DNA from: Ampullaceana balthica
Lineage: Eukaryota; Mollusca; Gastropoda; Lymnaeidae
DNA length: 64,000 bases
Reading direction: 5' to 3'
Assembly: GCA_944989445.1 (NCBI GenBank)
Contig: CALYLW010000016.1
Location: 813,476-877,475 of the forward strand
In this document: positions 25,219 through 34,580 of the stretch, piece after piece
Layout: each line of letters opens with the position of its first letter
How positions within the stretch are numbered: the first letter of the stretch is position 1
Notes under the pieces: generated by a model
The model's input: the letters and a program-made list of their open reading frames with translations, nothing else
What the model was told of the DNA's origin: nothing
The model's database searches: none
Position numbers and translations under genes: made by a program

Positions 25219-28200
25219 TATCACCCAAGGTAAGTTCTAATTGAAAACATAATGGTGATTCTCAGACTCCTGATTTGAGTTTATTTTTTAGTTAAGCCTT
25301 TTTTAAAATGTAGATTTAAAACAACATCAAAAAATAAAAATAAAATAAAATTTAAAAAACAAATAAAAATAAAAAAAAGGAAATAAAAAAAACTAAACCT
25401 AAAAACAACAAAAAACAAATCGGATATAAATTTCTTATTACCGAATCATCAGCTAAACAACAGCCAAACACCTTAGCACTTTTTCAAAAACCTTAAAAAT
25501 GAAATACGAATATTATGTAAATCAGTAAAAATAACTTTGAATGAAATATAGGTTGCTAGAACAAACATAGCTCTGTGATCCAATAAACCAGGAAAAAATG
25601 CATTATTCGTTGTTTTCAGAATGCATGTATTGCGGAGGGGAAGGGTATTGCCAACAAGACAATGGATTGTGTATAAGTGGTTGTGTAACAGGACATAGTG
25701 GACTAAACTGTACTGTACGTAAGTATAGTACCAAATCCTTGATTTCATTGTTACAGAGAATAGATTCTTTGTTAAATGCTGTTTTCGTCGGCTTAATTTA
25801 AACATGTATCTGAACAAGGACAATGATATTTACAATACTTTTTTAGTACGAGTTTAAACTCATCATCAAATGTCTTGTTTTCAATAATTAAATCATAAAG
25901 AAAATTAATTAGAGCTCACTTAATATTTCTATAAAAAAAAAGAGAGAAAATGTATTATAACTAATTCTATCTTAAGATGTCCTCTCGTTAAATATCTATC
26001 TGTGTGTATGGCAGAATATATTGACAGAGTTTACAATCAGTTCACGAGACATTGCACCAAGGGTGGCCTGGTGGGTTTTAGCGAAGATTTATGTGAAGAC
26101 TGTCATCTTTAGCTCGTGTCTACTTTACCATTGAACATGTGTGGCAATTTATTAAATTATTATTCATTGACATACATCAGCCGTGAGCCCTTAATAATTC
26201 AAAATAGTTGCTGTTTTTTTACATTTGTTATACTAGGAATTGTTCAATGTAGAGGATACTAAATTTTTAAATATATAAGTGTATATGTTTATTAAGTACG
26301 TACATATCAGTCTCATAGTAGAGTAAGAAAATATAATTTTATTTACAATTTTATTGATAGAACAGATTTCTCATGTGACTTGATTGATTTGTAGAGAAAA
26401 GCGCGTTGATTTGATTCATTTATTTTTATTTTGAGCTGAAATTTAACCAGCTTTCTTTATGTCATCTATTGAATGTAAGAGTTTTTTAACTGTATATTTT
26501 ACAACTGTTAAGCAATGTGATTCCGTAGTTACTTCAAAATATAAGATTTATGGTTCCAGGGAAATTTTTTAACAAAATCCCTGCAACAGTAGTATGACTT
26601 TTCAAGATTTAAAAAAAAAGGAAATTACAGGAGAAATCAAATTAAAAATCAAACAACCATTGGATATATACTATAAATGATAAAATCACAATTTCTCTAA
26701 ATTGACAAAATTTCCAAATTAAATATAAATAATCTTACAATCCATTATAATCAAACTTAAAGGAACTAGAAAATACCAAACAATTTAGAGAAACACAACA
26801 TAAAGTCTAACTATGAACAACAAAAAAAAACAAACAAACAAAACAAACAAACGAAAAAAAGAAAAAAAAAGAAAAAAAAAGCAGGGAGAAAGAACAGCTA
26901 GAAACAATAGAGCTTGATTTTTGTGTCCCTCACCAGACTGCCCTCCAGGCTTTTTGGACCACGAGTGTAAGAACTGTTCTCATTGTTATCTGCAGTCCTG
27001 TCACAGAGACACGGACAAGTGTATCAGAGATTGTTTCGGATTCAGCAATCCTCATCCGTGTAATATCAGTAAGTACTTAGGGCCCGTCCATAAAGTACGT
27101 CACGCTAATTTTGACCATTTTTAACTCCCCCCTCCCCCTGTCACAAACTGTCACACATCTCGGACCCCCCCCCCTAAAGTACGTCACACTTTCGAACAAA
27201 AGTGTTGTTTTTTTATTAACAAAATAATCAAAATTTAATATAAAACAGCGTGACATCACACATGGCCAGACAGACCCCCATCCCCCTGTCACAAACTGTC
27301 ACACTTTCTTACACCCCCTCCCCCCGTCTGGAGCGTGACGCACTTTATGGATGACCCCTTACCACGCTTCGTAACAGCGTTTATTATTTTGCTGCCGTAC
27401 ACACACAAAAAAAAATGTTTATATTTTATTTTATCTACTTTAAAAAAAAGGTTGTAATTAAGAAAATACATTTTAGTTAAAGTTAAAAAAAATAAGCAAC
27501 GATTTAAAAGAAAATCTTTAAATTACCATAAAAACTTTTGTAATCCCGTTTACATTGTTATCTTCACCTAATTTGAAGTGTTTATTTTAGTTACCACAGA
27601 GTTCGAAAATAACATTTGATATATTTATTGCAATACGTAATTTTTTATAACAATAAATATAAATTTTAAAAGAAATGGCAAGGGTTAATTTATTCTTTTA
27701 AATATATTTGCTGTTAACATCTTTAAATAAAAATATCACTAAGTAAATAAAAATGCCTTCATCTCCGATGTAATGAAATAAGTTAAGGAGGTGTATTTTT
27801 CACGGGTGACAAACTTTTCTTTCATAACTTTGTTGTGAACTTTAAACAGTGAGGTATGGGATTCGCGTTTATCTTATCTTATCTTATCTTATCTGTTTAC
27901 AGACGCTCCTTCTATACAGAAGATTATTGCGTCCTACGCTTATCTATGGTTTGTGTTTAGTCCTGCATTTTTATTAGAGATTTAAATGTTGATAAAGTGT
28001 TGGTTTTCCTGGATTCTTCAGGCAACCCATTCCACGCCCGAATTCCGGACGGGAAGAAGGAAAACTTGTATGTGTTTGTTCTTGCATACGGAATATGAAA
28101 GGTGTTTTTATCCTTATGTCTATCTGAGGGTTTTGACTTGTCCATAGGTCATCATATATGGCCCTAGTCCGTATGTCATCATCTATGGCCCTAGTCCGTA

Positions 28201-31200
28201 GGTCATCATCTATGGCCCTAGTCCGTAGGTCATCATCTATGGCCCTAGTCCGTAGGTCATCATCTTTGGCCCTAGTCCGTAGGTCATCATCTATGGCCCT
28301 AGTCCGTAGGTCATCATCTATGGCCCTAGTCCGTAGGTCATCATCTATGGCCCTAGTCCGTAGGTCATCATCTATGGCCCTAGTCCGTAGGTCATCATCT
28401 ATGGCCCTAGTCCGTAGGTCATCATCTATGGCCCTAGTCCGTAGGTCATCATCTATGGCCCTAGTCCGTAGGTCATCATCTATGGCCATAATCTGTAGGG
28501 AAGTTCGTTATTGTGAGAATGTGCACTATGAGTTCGGAGTATCTTCGTGTTAACGAGAAGGGTGCAGGAGGCGAAAGGCAATAAATGATTTTTCACCCTT
28601 TTTGCTCGAGTTATTTCTGTGTAATGTAAAGAGTGTATGAAACGTGTCTCATGGGGCCCAGATCAACATATTAGGATGCTCGTGACTACCGTCTATATTA
28701 AACATTCAATTATTAATCATTCTTACTTCTGGGTTTGTTAACACATTTTTAGTGTGTCCGAATAAAGGGCTGCAGTAAACACAACTAAACATATCATTCT
28801 TAAGAGAAAAAACACACCAAAAACCCACTTCTAGTAGTTATAATAAGAAATTTGCTTTTACCACATGAGCAACACAAAAGATGCTTTTCTATGCTTTTGG
28901 TCATGTAGTTTCAAAAGTAAATTATGCATCTATATAAGAGTGTTTATATTTTGCTACTTGGTTTTTATAATCATAGTAAAATACTTAAAGTAAAACTAAG
29001 TCTTAAGGTACCTCTGTTTCTTTGATGATATTTTCTAATGATAATTAGACACATTGTCCTAAGCAGGGTGGAAATTTTTAAACATTTTGACCATCAGAAT
29101 AAACTGACCTCTGTCTTCCACAGGTTGCAATTGGGGGCTGAACTGTAAGGGTTGTTCTCACTGCTTCCAGAAAATGTGCGACAAAAACACGGGCGTGTGC
29201 AAGAGTGGCTGTTTCGGTTACAGAGACCCTCCCCAGTGTACACAAGGTATGTACACATTGTACAGATTATGTAAGTGAAACATGTGGATGTTACCGTGAT
29301 GTGAGAAATCGTCATACAGTGGTATCGTGGATTTATTGTACACATAGTAGGTCAACATGGTACAACTCAGGTACAACATAGTAGTAGTACTCACTTTAGG
29401 TACACATGCTAATTGTATATATATCAGTGCCATGAGAATAAGCAAGTTGTTGGCGATTACTAATTGTAAAAGAACGACATGAACAAGAAATATACAACCA
29501 CATAAACAAATAATAAAGAAAGTACCAAAAAAATCCTATAAGTCATTTCCAGAAATTACAACATCGCTAAAATGTTCGTAGATATTTGTTTTATAGTGCT
29601 AACGTTGGTGATATCTCCCAAAGTCTTGCTAATATATTATTATCGTAATGTCGAGTGATATCACGAATTTAAAGTATTGCTACCATTATCCCCCGTTATC
29701 CAAGTCCTTCGGCGCATTGCATCTGTGATGAAGATTTCCGTTTAAAAGGTCACTTAATTAATTTCATTTACTTGTATCATTATTGTACATGTTTCATTGT
29801 TCAATTGCATTTGCTGTATTGAACAAGTTGACTATAATTCATTTTCATAATTATTTAAGTTTGAAACACAACTATGCATCTCAATACTTTGATGTGGACG
29901 AACAATCTTCTGTATCTTCAACATATCTGTCACCACAGCGTGCATGTCAGGCTCCTGGGGGTTGGACTGTGGCCAGTCCTGTAAGAGCACCCAGTGTAAG
30001 GATAATTCCTGTGACAAGGACACGGGAATCTGTGACAGGGGTTGTGTGGACAATGCCACCCAGTGTAACGATGGTGAGTACTCAAGTCACGCTGTTGTTA
30101 GAAGTTGAGAGGGTGATATTTGAAATAGCTGAATGGCAATTAGACCGAAAGTCTTTTGACTAGAGAGACACGCAGTATGAAGTAGGGATATGTTCTTCTT
30201 TTTTGTTTCTCTTGAAGGCTTATTTAGTCACACATCACTGTGGTGTTACAGCCCTTGAAGGACTTTGGCCTGCCTCACTATATCCTTCCACTCAGAACTT
30301 ACCAATACCTTTCTTCTCCGCTCTTCTTTGATGCCCGACCAGTGGCTATAGATCTTGAGGGATCACGATCAAAATATTGAAAATTGTAAATACATGAAAT
30401 TTGAAGACTCTCAATATGTTACTCTTATTTTAATGAAGACGTTTCAGCGGTAACTTGGGTTATACCAAATATATGTTGAAAGTGTTAAAGCTCAAATTAA
30501 TATCTGCAAACGACATTTACAAGCCTCTTAAGATGTGCCGATTATTCAGTCATCATTTTACACACATTAAAATGGCTTATTTAAGCAAATGTACGCTTAC
30601 CAAAATTGAATTTATCTTTTTCTTTTTATCTTTAAATTTAATTAATTTGTTTCTTTTTAAAGTTGCATTTAGGCCATCCATTGTATCATTTCTAAACATG
30701 TCTAGTCCATTTTTATGGGTAAACCAATTAAACTATTGAATTTCGCCCAATCCATTCGTTAATATTTGTCTTTACACCAAACCCCCATTGAATGACTTAT
30801 AACATTAGAGAAATAAGATCGTGACATCATCCTTCAGTTTCCCAGACCCCTAATTGCGACCCCGAGACCAACGTTTGCTTCCAAACCTGCGGTGTAAAGG
30901 GTCTTTATGGCCGTGACTGCAGCAAAGGTAAAGTATGATTCTACCGAGTAGTGCTATATATACTTTGTTCCTTTCTTATAATAATGTCTTTATTTTATTT
31001 TATTGTATAATGCTCCTTTTAGTTTTCCTGTCTTTTAAGGCCGTATTAGTTTTATTTTCTATCTCAAAAATTGATTTTCCTCAAGTTACCACAAGTTCTC
31101 TAATCTTTAAAAAAATAAAATTTCAGAGGCGTTTGTAAATTGGTTTATAAACAAGAAAATTTTTATTTATTTAAAAAAAATATTAATGATAATTGGAGAT

Positions 31201-34200
31201 TGTTTTAGAATACCATAATTGGTCATATTAACATTCATCCTCAGACGTTTCCTAAAAAAAGTATTTATATTAATACATGATTGCAACAATTGATTAAAAC
31301 TGAAAGATTAGAAATCAGAAATAACAGTTTTCCTAAGCAGCATAATCTAAACAAACTGTTGACTGTTACAGAATGTTTACAATGTGGTGGTAGTGGGTAT
31401 TGCCAGCAGGAGAATGGTTATTGTATACAAGGCTGTTTCTATGGCTTTACGGGTTTAAATTGTTCTATGTGTGAGTAATTCTGAATTTCATGAAGGTTCG
31501 ATATTTTAAAAAAATATTTGAGTACTTTTGTAATGTTTAACCTAATTTTTTTAATAATAAGTATTAATATATTTATTATCAAATATACCTGATAATTCTC
31601 ATTTTTAAAATTATATTTGATAATCTTATGGTTTTATTAACATAAATTTTATAGTTTAAAAAAAAATTAGATTAATAATTTTATTCCATCAAAGTTTGAA
31701 TATTGATGATTTACTCTTTCCAATGTCTTTTCATATGAGCTATAAATAGTAATTTTTTTAAAAATTATAAATATAACGATTAGTGTCAAATTCCGGGTTT
31801 TCTATGTATTCTGAAGCACGCTTTTAACAAACTTCTTACCGGTAATTCGAAAAATTATGTCAAATTATTTTAAATAACTTTTGATCAACATTTTATAACT
31901 GTTTATTGTCAGGGCATTCCACCAGTGTTACAATATGTTTCTTTAAGCACTTATTGGATCCCCGTTAAAGTTTCCGTTTGTTTTTCATCGAGCTGTATTC
32001 TCGACACAAATTTTAAGTCCTTTTTGAGAGTTTGTAAAGTAAATAATTATATTTTCTCTAGTTATAGGTATGAATCAATTAAAAATAATTTTAGTTAAGA
32101 CTTCGGGTAAATAAACTCAACTGAAAACAAATAAAGACACAAACAAGTTAATTCATCAGCTTAGAAACATGGGGAAAACAATTAAAACAAAATAATTTTA
32201 GAGACAATGTTAATGAAAAAAGACGAGCACTCGTCAACTATGTTAAGTCGAGGTTATTTAACTGCATGACACTGACATACAACCTTGGATAGTTCCTTTG
32301 CTTGAGCGAATAGTTTTCAACAGCTAGTCTCCGTTGTTGTTTCGATGACCTGAGAGCCATATTTTTTTTCCTATGAACTTTAAGTACTTTCTTGTAATAG
32401 TCTTTTGTAACATAAATCACAATATAAAATTGTTGATACGTTTGATTGTCGTGCAGTATGCAGGGCCCAGTGCCTTGAAGGAGTGTGTGACCAGCACACT
32501 CAAAAGTGTACTCAGGGTTGTCTCCCTGGCTTCTCGGGAGAAAAATGCCTGCAAGGTGAGTGATCAGTAAGTCTTTGTGTACTTTATGAGTCTTTGAGTA
32601 CTTCATGAGTCTCTGAGAACTTTGTGAGTCTATGAGTACTTCGTGAGTCTCTGAGTACTTAGTGAGTCTCTGAGTACTTCGTTAGTCTCTGAGTACTTAG
32701 TGAGTCTCTGAGTACTTAGTGAGTCTCCGAGTACTTAGTGAATCTCTGAGTACTTCGTTAGTCTCTGAGTACTTAGTGAGTCTCTGAGTACTTAGTGAGT
32801 CTCTGAGTACTTTGTGAGTCTCTGAGTACTTAGTGAGTCTCTGAGTACTTCGTTAGTCTCTGAGTACTTAGTGAGTCTCTGAGTACTTAGTGAGTCTCTG
32901 AGTACTTTGTGAGTCTCTGAGTACTTAGTGAGTCTCTGAGTACTTCGTTAGTCTCTGAGTACTTAGTGAGTCTCTGAGAACTTAGTGAGTCTCTGAGTAC
33001 TTTGTGAGTCTCTGAGTACTTAGTGAGTCTCTGAGAACTTAGTGAGTCTCTGAGTACTTTGTGAGTCTCTGAGTACTTTGTGAGTCTCTGAGTACTTCGT
33101 TAGTCTCTGAGTACTTAGTGAGTCTCTGAGTACTTAGTGAGTCTCTGATTACTTTGTGAGTCTCTGAGTACTTAGTGAGTCTCTGAGTACTTCGTTAGTC
33201 TCTGAGTACTTAGTGAGTCTCTGAGAACTTAGTGAGTCTCTGAGTACTTTGTGAGTCTCTGAGTACTTAGTGAATCTCTGAGTACTTCGTGAGTCCCTAA
33301 GTACTTCGTGAATCCATGAGTACTTTGTGAGTCCCTGAGTACTTCGTGAGTCTCTGAGTACTCGTGAGTCTCTTACTACTTCGTGAATCTCTGAGTACTT
33401 CGTGAGTCCCTGAATACTTCCCGAGTCCCTGAGTACTTTGTGAATCCATGAGTACTCGTGAGTCTCTGAGTACTTCGTGAGTCCATCAGAAGAGTACCAA
33501 AAGTTGTCTCATTGTCTTCTCAGGAGAAAATTGTCTGGAAGGTGAGTGATCGGCCATTCTCTGAGTACTTCGTGAGTCTCTGATTTGGTTGTTTGGTTAC
33601 CCAGGTTAAGCAATGGTCTTTTTCCGTTAATGTTCATCAACTAACAATGTTTAATTGTTTTATCAGCTGGTTATACATGAGCATGATTTTTTCCAGGATT
33701 TTGAAATAATGAAAATTTTGAGAAACAAGCATGAAAGATTACAAGATAATCTTTTTTATACTAAATAATCATAGATAACAAGCAAAACATTATTTTGATG
33801 CATTCAGACATTTTTTAAAAATTTTAACTTTTCAAATGGCGAAAAACTTTACACCGAGCTACGCAATGTTTTTTCCGCTAGACAGGACTTTTTCCAGATC
33901 TAATTCATTATACAGTGAAACATTATTTACATGTTACATACTCTATACTCTATAAATTTATACATGCTATGTATTTAGAAAAAAAAGTTTAGTTATGTTA
34001 TCTAAGAGTTTATTAAGAATTGGTGAAACGGTATTAAAAAAAAATAATTACAAAAGTACCATTTAAAGAAAGATAAAATATTCCAATAGGCTTAAGACGA
34101 CCTAATCGAATAGACGATAAGGTTCTATAGAGACTCGTGGATGATTTGACGAAAATAGAAATAGACTGAAATAAACTGAAACAAGAAACAACGATCTTCG

Positions 34201-34580
34201 ACGTTATGTAGCGCATTTGGAAATGAAATAAAATCTTTTGGATGCATCATCCATTTAAGAATGTTTTTGTTTGTTAAAAAAATGAGAACACACGTTAATG
34301 AGATATTTAAAAAGAAGTAATTAACAAGTTACATATTTGATTTATAAATATACGTCATGTTTTTCTTTCAGAATCCAGTACGAATTACTACGATATTAGA
34401 TTCTACGCAATCATCTTCGTCGTGTTCCAAGTGATGCTGCTTTTTCTAAACATTGCCGCAATAGTACACATAAGACGCCGGGGTATATCTTCAGCCGCAA
34501 ATGCCAACGCTGGCGTCGTGGGAGAAGGGGCGGATGAGGGTGATGATAACAACGACGACGACACGGGATCTAATTCATAA
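12915..34580 (+). CDS. Receptor gene A: signal peptide, EGF, two lectin-like domains, EGF repeats, TM
   Basis: Exons: 12915-12984, 14146-14277, 14946-15125, 15589-15780, 16594-16827, 17787-17944 (stop), 19045-19179, 20645-20782, 25054-25137, 25620-25718, 26937-27068, 29124-29246, 29939-30073, 30838-30927, 31372-31470, 32457-32555, 34372-34580 (stop). All internal junctions are phase 1. Omitting 17787-17944 gives a 716-residue type I membrane protein: signal peptide, N-terminal EGF-like module, one complete and one interrupted galactose-binding-like domain, ten EGF-like modules, TM and an acidic tail without tyrosine. Ending at 17944 gives a 321-residue secreted protein. The EGF part recalls MEGF10/PEAR1/SREC-type scavenger or adhesion receptors; the second lectin-like domain recalls F-type lectins. 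Isoform use is inferred. Gene B is a tandem paralogue. Two separate genes is the alternative, but the downstream EGF exons have no visible start exon. Confidence 0.8.
13000..13680. repeat. GC-rich insert of unknown origin in gene A intron 1
   Basis: About 680 bp with clearly higher GC than its surroundings and no long frame; contains CGGTCGCTTC twice (near 13115 and 13435) and ends in a GGGTCGCGG palindromic run (13605-13640). Absent from gene B's 98-bp intron 1. Could be a LINE 5' UTR or a composite SINE. Confidence 0.55.
14146..14277 (+). CDS. Gene A exon 2: N-terminal EGF-like module
   Basis: Reads [16 protein letters not shown], then [12 protein letters not shown]; eight cysteines. Acceptor ATCAG, donor GTAAGT, phase 1 at both ends. 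Closely matched by gene B 36848-36979. Confidence 0.9.
14426..14887. mobile_element. CCTTTATAT-type non-autonomous DNA element
   Basis: Begins AATCCTTTATGTACGAGAC and ends GTTAATATAAAGGATT. The interior has an inverted ACGAGACATAACTA / TAGTTATGTCTCGT pair and GCGATCGATCTGAAATTTTG. An inverted, longer relative is at 58094-58682. In gene A intron 2. Confidence 0.7.
14946..15125 (+). CDS. Gene A exon 3: first galactose-binding-like domain, N-terminal half
   Basis: Includes [32 protein letters not shown] and [11 protein letters not shown], a jelly-roll pattern like that of discoidin/F-type domains. Donor GTTAGG, phase 1. Confidence 0.85.
15589..15780 (+). CDS. Gene A exon 4: first galactose-binding-like domain, C-terminal half
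   Basis: Includes [38 protein letters not shown] and [11 protein letters not shown]. The last strand (CSLYINGG) corresponds to the last strand of the second domain (INKISIKP). Confidence 0.85.
16594..16827 (+). CDS. Gene A exon 5: F-type-lectin-like domain, N-terminal part
   Basis: Reads [13 protein letters not shown], then [38 protein letters not shown] and SMQDAVG. This follows the FTP/F-type pattern (N-x-A-x-x-x-x-[17 protein letters not shown]-like, VYxRxD). The sugar motif is degraded: Gln sits where the His is expected, and MQD replaces RxD. Ends at GTAGGT, phase 1. Confidence 0.85.
16822..16942. repeat. 30-bp tandem repeat duplicating a 5' splice site
   Basis: Four units of CCGTGGGTAGGTCAGATGAT then GGCTGGGGGA. 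The first unit is the true exon 5 end and donor, so each copy carries another GTAGGT donor. Gene B has one unit at this place. Confidence 0.9.
17010..17110. repeat. ~100-bp repeat shared with 22411-22511
   Basis: Both copies contain GGCGTCATGTAGGATTA, AGACATATAAAATTAGGATA and GTCATTATGGATGGTC. Origin unknown; a diverged relative is seen in gene B near 41340-41415. Confidence 0.75.
17787..17944 (+). CDS. Gene A exon 6: end of F-type-lectin-like domain, stop codon
   Basis: Reads [20 protein letters not shown], then [12 protein letters not shown] and TAA at 17942-17944. Acceptor TTCCAG. No conserved in-phase donor follows, so this behaves as a terminal exon giving a secreted form. Relative to gene B a one-base insertion after CCC brings the stop forward by about 15 codons. 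Confidence 0.75.
18430..18900 (-). pseudogene. Conserved antisense reading frame of unknown origin, broken
   Basis: The minus strand encodes [20 protein letters not shown] (upstream part) and, after the MITE at 18589-18773, [20 protein letters not shown]. The paralogous block at 42690-42960 reads TLLNISLKTESSRCNDKINI and VSHLKVYVNHDSSFYLFLTC on the same strand. Both copies have frame breaks, and copy A is split by the MITE. It may be an old coding exon or retroposed gene, or paralogous intron sequence that happens to stay open. Confidence 0.35.
18589..18773. mobile_element. hAT-type MITE
   Basis: Inverted termini CAGTGCTTCTCAAACTTTT and CACTTTGAGAAGCACTG bound 185 bp with a GC-rich interior (ACCGGAACCGGTCCACGGACC). 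The flanking octamers match only weakly. It is absent from the paralogous position in gene B. Confidence 0.8.
19045..19179 (+). CDS. Gene A exon 7: EGF-like module 1
   Basis: Reads [17 protein letters not shown], then [15 protein letters not shown] and NPPYCTE. Eight-cysteine laminin-type EGF spacing. Donor GTGAGT begins at 19180. Confidence 0.9.
19140..20052. repeat. Minisatellite (63/50-bp units) made from an exon end plus its donor
   Basis: Each unit joins the last ~30 bp of EGF exon 1 (GGGGTACAGCAATCCTCCC, TATTGTACAGAGA) to the donor GTGAGT and ~33 bp of intron (AGACAAACTCTTTGTTTTAA). About 14 units; full ones are 63 bp, and some short ones lack TCTTTGTTTTAACT. In the right half, units with GTAGACAAAC and GTATAAAAAC alternate, a 126-bp higher-order repeat. 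Confidence 0.95.
20645..20782 (+). CDS. Gene A exon 8: EGF-like module 2
   Basis: Reads [32 protein letters not shown] and MPECK. The last cysteine codon is TGC here, where gene B has TGA. Confidence 0.9.
20800..21415. repeat. Degenerating minisatellite after the exon 8 donor
   Basis: Starts as 32-bp units (TTAGGTGGATCAGATGACGT then TTGATAGAGGCT) and decays into ~19-bp units (GGCTTTAGGTGGATCAGAT). Begins about 17 bp after the donor. Confidence 0.9.
21497..22095. repeat. 18-bp minisatellite, ~33 nearly identical copies
   Basis: Unit TGGGCTGCAATATGTGGA. Only one clear variant unit (TGTTGA near 21757) in about 600 bp, so it is very young or homogenised. Absent from gene B. All frames are open because the unit length is a multiple of three and lacks stops; this does not indicate a protein. 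Confidence 0.95.
22150..22238. repeat. (GA)n microsatellite
   Basis: Long AG/GA dinucleotide run with a few interruptions; a short relative sits at 45058-45085 in gene B's matching intron. Confidence 0.95.
22785..22873. repeat. (TA)n microsatellite, left flank of a LINE
   Basis: Nearly pure TA run that abuts the 3' end of the minus-strand LINE. Confidence 0.95.
22874..24768 (-). mobile_element. Non-LTR retrotransposon (LINE) with decayed reverse transcriptase
   Basis: Minus-strand [89 protein letters not shown] and LLFADDCAL (catalytic F-A-D-D). These are RT blocks 0 to 5 in order. The post-RT part reads [31 protein letters not shown] and [19 protein letters not shown]. Stops after the FADD box and before YLGS break the frame. 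The endonuclease domain is missing (5' truncation). Both ends sit against TA microsatellites, so insertion into a TA tract, or target preference, is likely. Related to but distinct from the LINE at 11-12 kb. Confidence 0.93.
24765..25032. repeat. (TA)n microsatellite interrupted by a MITE
   Basis: TA runs at 24765-24836 and 24944-25032 on both sides of the element at 24838-24943; the right run leads directly into the acceptor region of exon 9. Confidence 0.9.
24838..24943. mobile_element. Tc1/mariner (pogo-like) MITE in a TA tract
   Basis: Inverted termini CAGTGGAACCTCTCATA and TATGAGAGGTTCCACTG, 106 bp, with TA on each side as for Tc1/mariner target duplication. Confidence 0.85.
25054..25137 (+). 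CDS. Gene A exon 9: EGF-like module 3
   Basis: Reads [20 protein letters not shown], then YGDTCDK. Short four-cysteine module, 84 bp, GTGAGC donor. Confidence 0.85.
25170..25215. repeat. (CA)n microsatellite
   Basis: About 20 CA units in the intron following exon 9. Confidence 0.95.
25620..25718 (+). CDS. Gene A exon 10: EGF-like module 4
   Basis: Reads [20 protein letters not shown], then [12 protein letters not shown]. Acceptor TTTCAG, donor GTAAGT, 99 bp. Confidence 0.9.
26003..26101 (+). pseudogene. Dead EGF exon (module 5) in gene A
   Basis: 99 bp aligned without gaps to gene B exon 46809-46907. The acceptor AG has become TG, the donor GTAAGT has become GTCATC, and three cysteines are lost (two TGT to TAT/TAC, one TGC to GGC). 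No stop is present. The exon is probably no longer spliced in; being a phase 1-1 exon, its loss leaves the frame intact. Confidence 0.88.
26937..27068 (+). CDS. Gene A exon 11: EGF-like module 6
   Basis: Reads [31 protein letters not shown] and NPHPCNI. It is of the module 1 type (CHRD, GF/GYSNP). Donor GTAAGT. No gene B counterpart. Confidence 0.88.
27080..27358. mobile_element. PIF/Harbinger-like MITE with TTA target duplication
   Basis: Inverted termini GGGCCCGTCCATAAAGTACG and GCACTTTATGGATGACCCC with TTA on each side (27077-27079, 27359-27361). C-rich interior with GTCACAAACTGTCACAC twice. It begins 12 bp after the exon 11 end. Confidence 0.85.
27876..28156. mobile_element. SINE-like element with (CTTAT)n/GATAA tail
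   Basis: CTTATCTTATCTTATCT followed by CTATACAGAAGATTATTGCG and a body with CCCATTCCACGCCCGAATTC. A second copy lies at 57675-57950, and the same tail module occurs in the tRNA-derived SINE at 60448-60730. Orientation implies the minus strand. The minisatellite at 28157 grows from its end. Confidence 0.7.
28157..28492. repeat. 27-bp minisatellite, ~12 copies
   Basis: Unit GGCCCTAGTCCGTAGGTCAT then CATCTAT; very uniform; seeded at the end of the SINE-like element. Open in all frames only because 27 is a multiple of three. Confidence 0.95.
29124..29246 (+). CDS. Gene A exon 12: EGF-like module 7
   Basis: Reads [35 protein letters not shown] and PPQCTQ. Module 1 type; opens the second five-exon cassette. 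Acceptor CACAG, donor GTATGT. Confidence 0.88.
29939..30073 (+). CDS. Gene A exon 13: EGF-like module 8
   Basis: Reads [32 protein letters not shown] and ATQCND. Module 2 type. Acceptor CCACAG, donor GTGAGT. Confidence 0.88.
30838..30927 (+). CDS. Gene A exon 14: EGF-like module 9
   Basis: Reads [20 protein letters not shown], then GRDCSK. Module 3 type. The TTCAG at 30837 was chosen over the later CCCAG because only it keeps the frame open. Confidence 0.82.
31372..31470 (+). CDS. Gene A exon 15: EGF-like module 10
   Basis: Reads [20 protein letters not shown], then [12 protein letters not shown]. Module 4 type. 99 bp, GTGAGT donor. Confidence 0.88.
32457..32555 (+). CDS. Gene A exon 16: EGF-like module 11
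   Basis: Reads [17 protein letters not shown], then [15 protein letters not shown]. Module 5 type, so the live counterpart of the dead exon at 26003-26101. Confidence 0.88.
32565..33498. repeat. 19-bp minisatellite (~47 copies) after the exon 16 donor
   Basis: Unit GAGTCTCTGAGTACTTAGT with T/C/A variants. It lies between the true donor at 32556 and a duplicated exon end plus donor at 33503-33541. Confidence 0.95.
33499..33547 (+). pseudogene. Duplicated 3' end of EGF exon 16 with its donor
   Basis: TTGTCTCATTGTCTTCTC then AGGAGAAAATTGTCTGGAAG followed by GTGAGTGAT copies the end of exon 16 (CTTCTCGGGAGAAAAATGCC...GTGAGTGAT). No acceptor is attached. Confidence 0.8.
34372..34580 (+). CDS. 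Gene A exon 17: transmembrane segment and cytoplasmic tail
   Basis: After TTTCAG reads [33 protein letters not shown] (membrane segment), then RRRGISS (stop-transfer) and a tail ending [12 protein letters not shown] before TAA 34578-34580. The tail is about 40 residues, acidic, and has no tyrosine, so no ITAM, ITIM or NPxY motif. Confidence 0.85.

Noticed and set aside
27974..28553. Repetitive frames AIDDDLRTR / MALVRRSSS
   Set aside because: Translations of the 27-bp minisatellite and adjoining SINE-like element.
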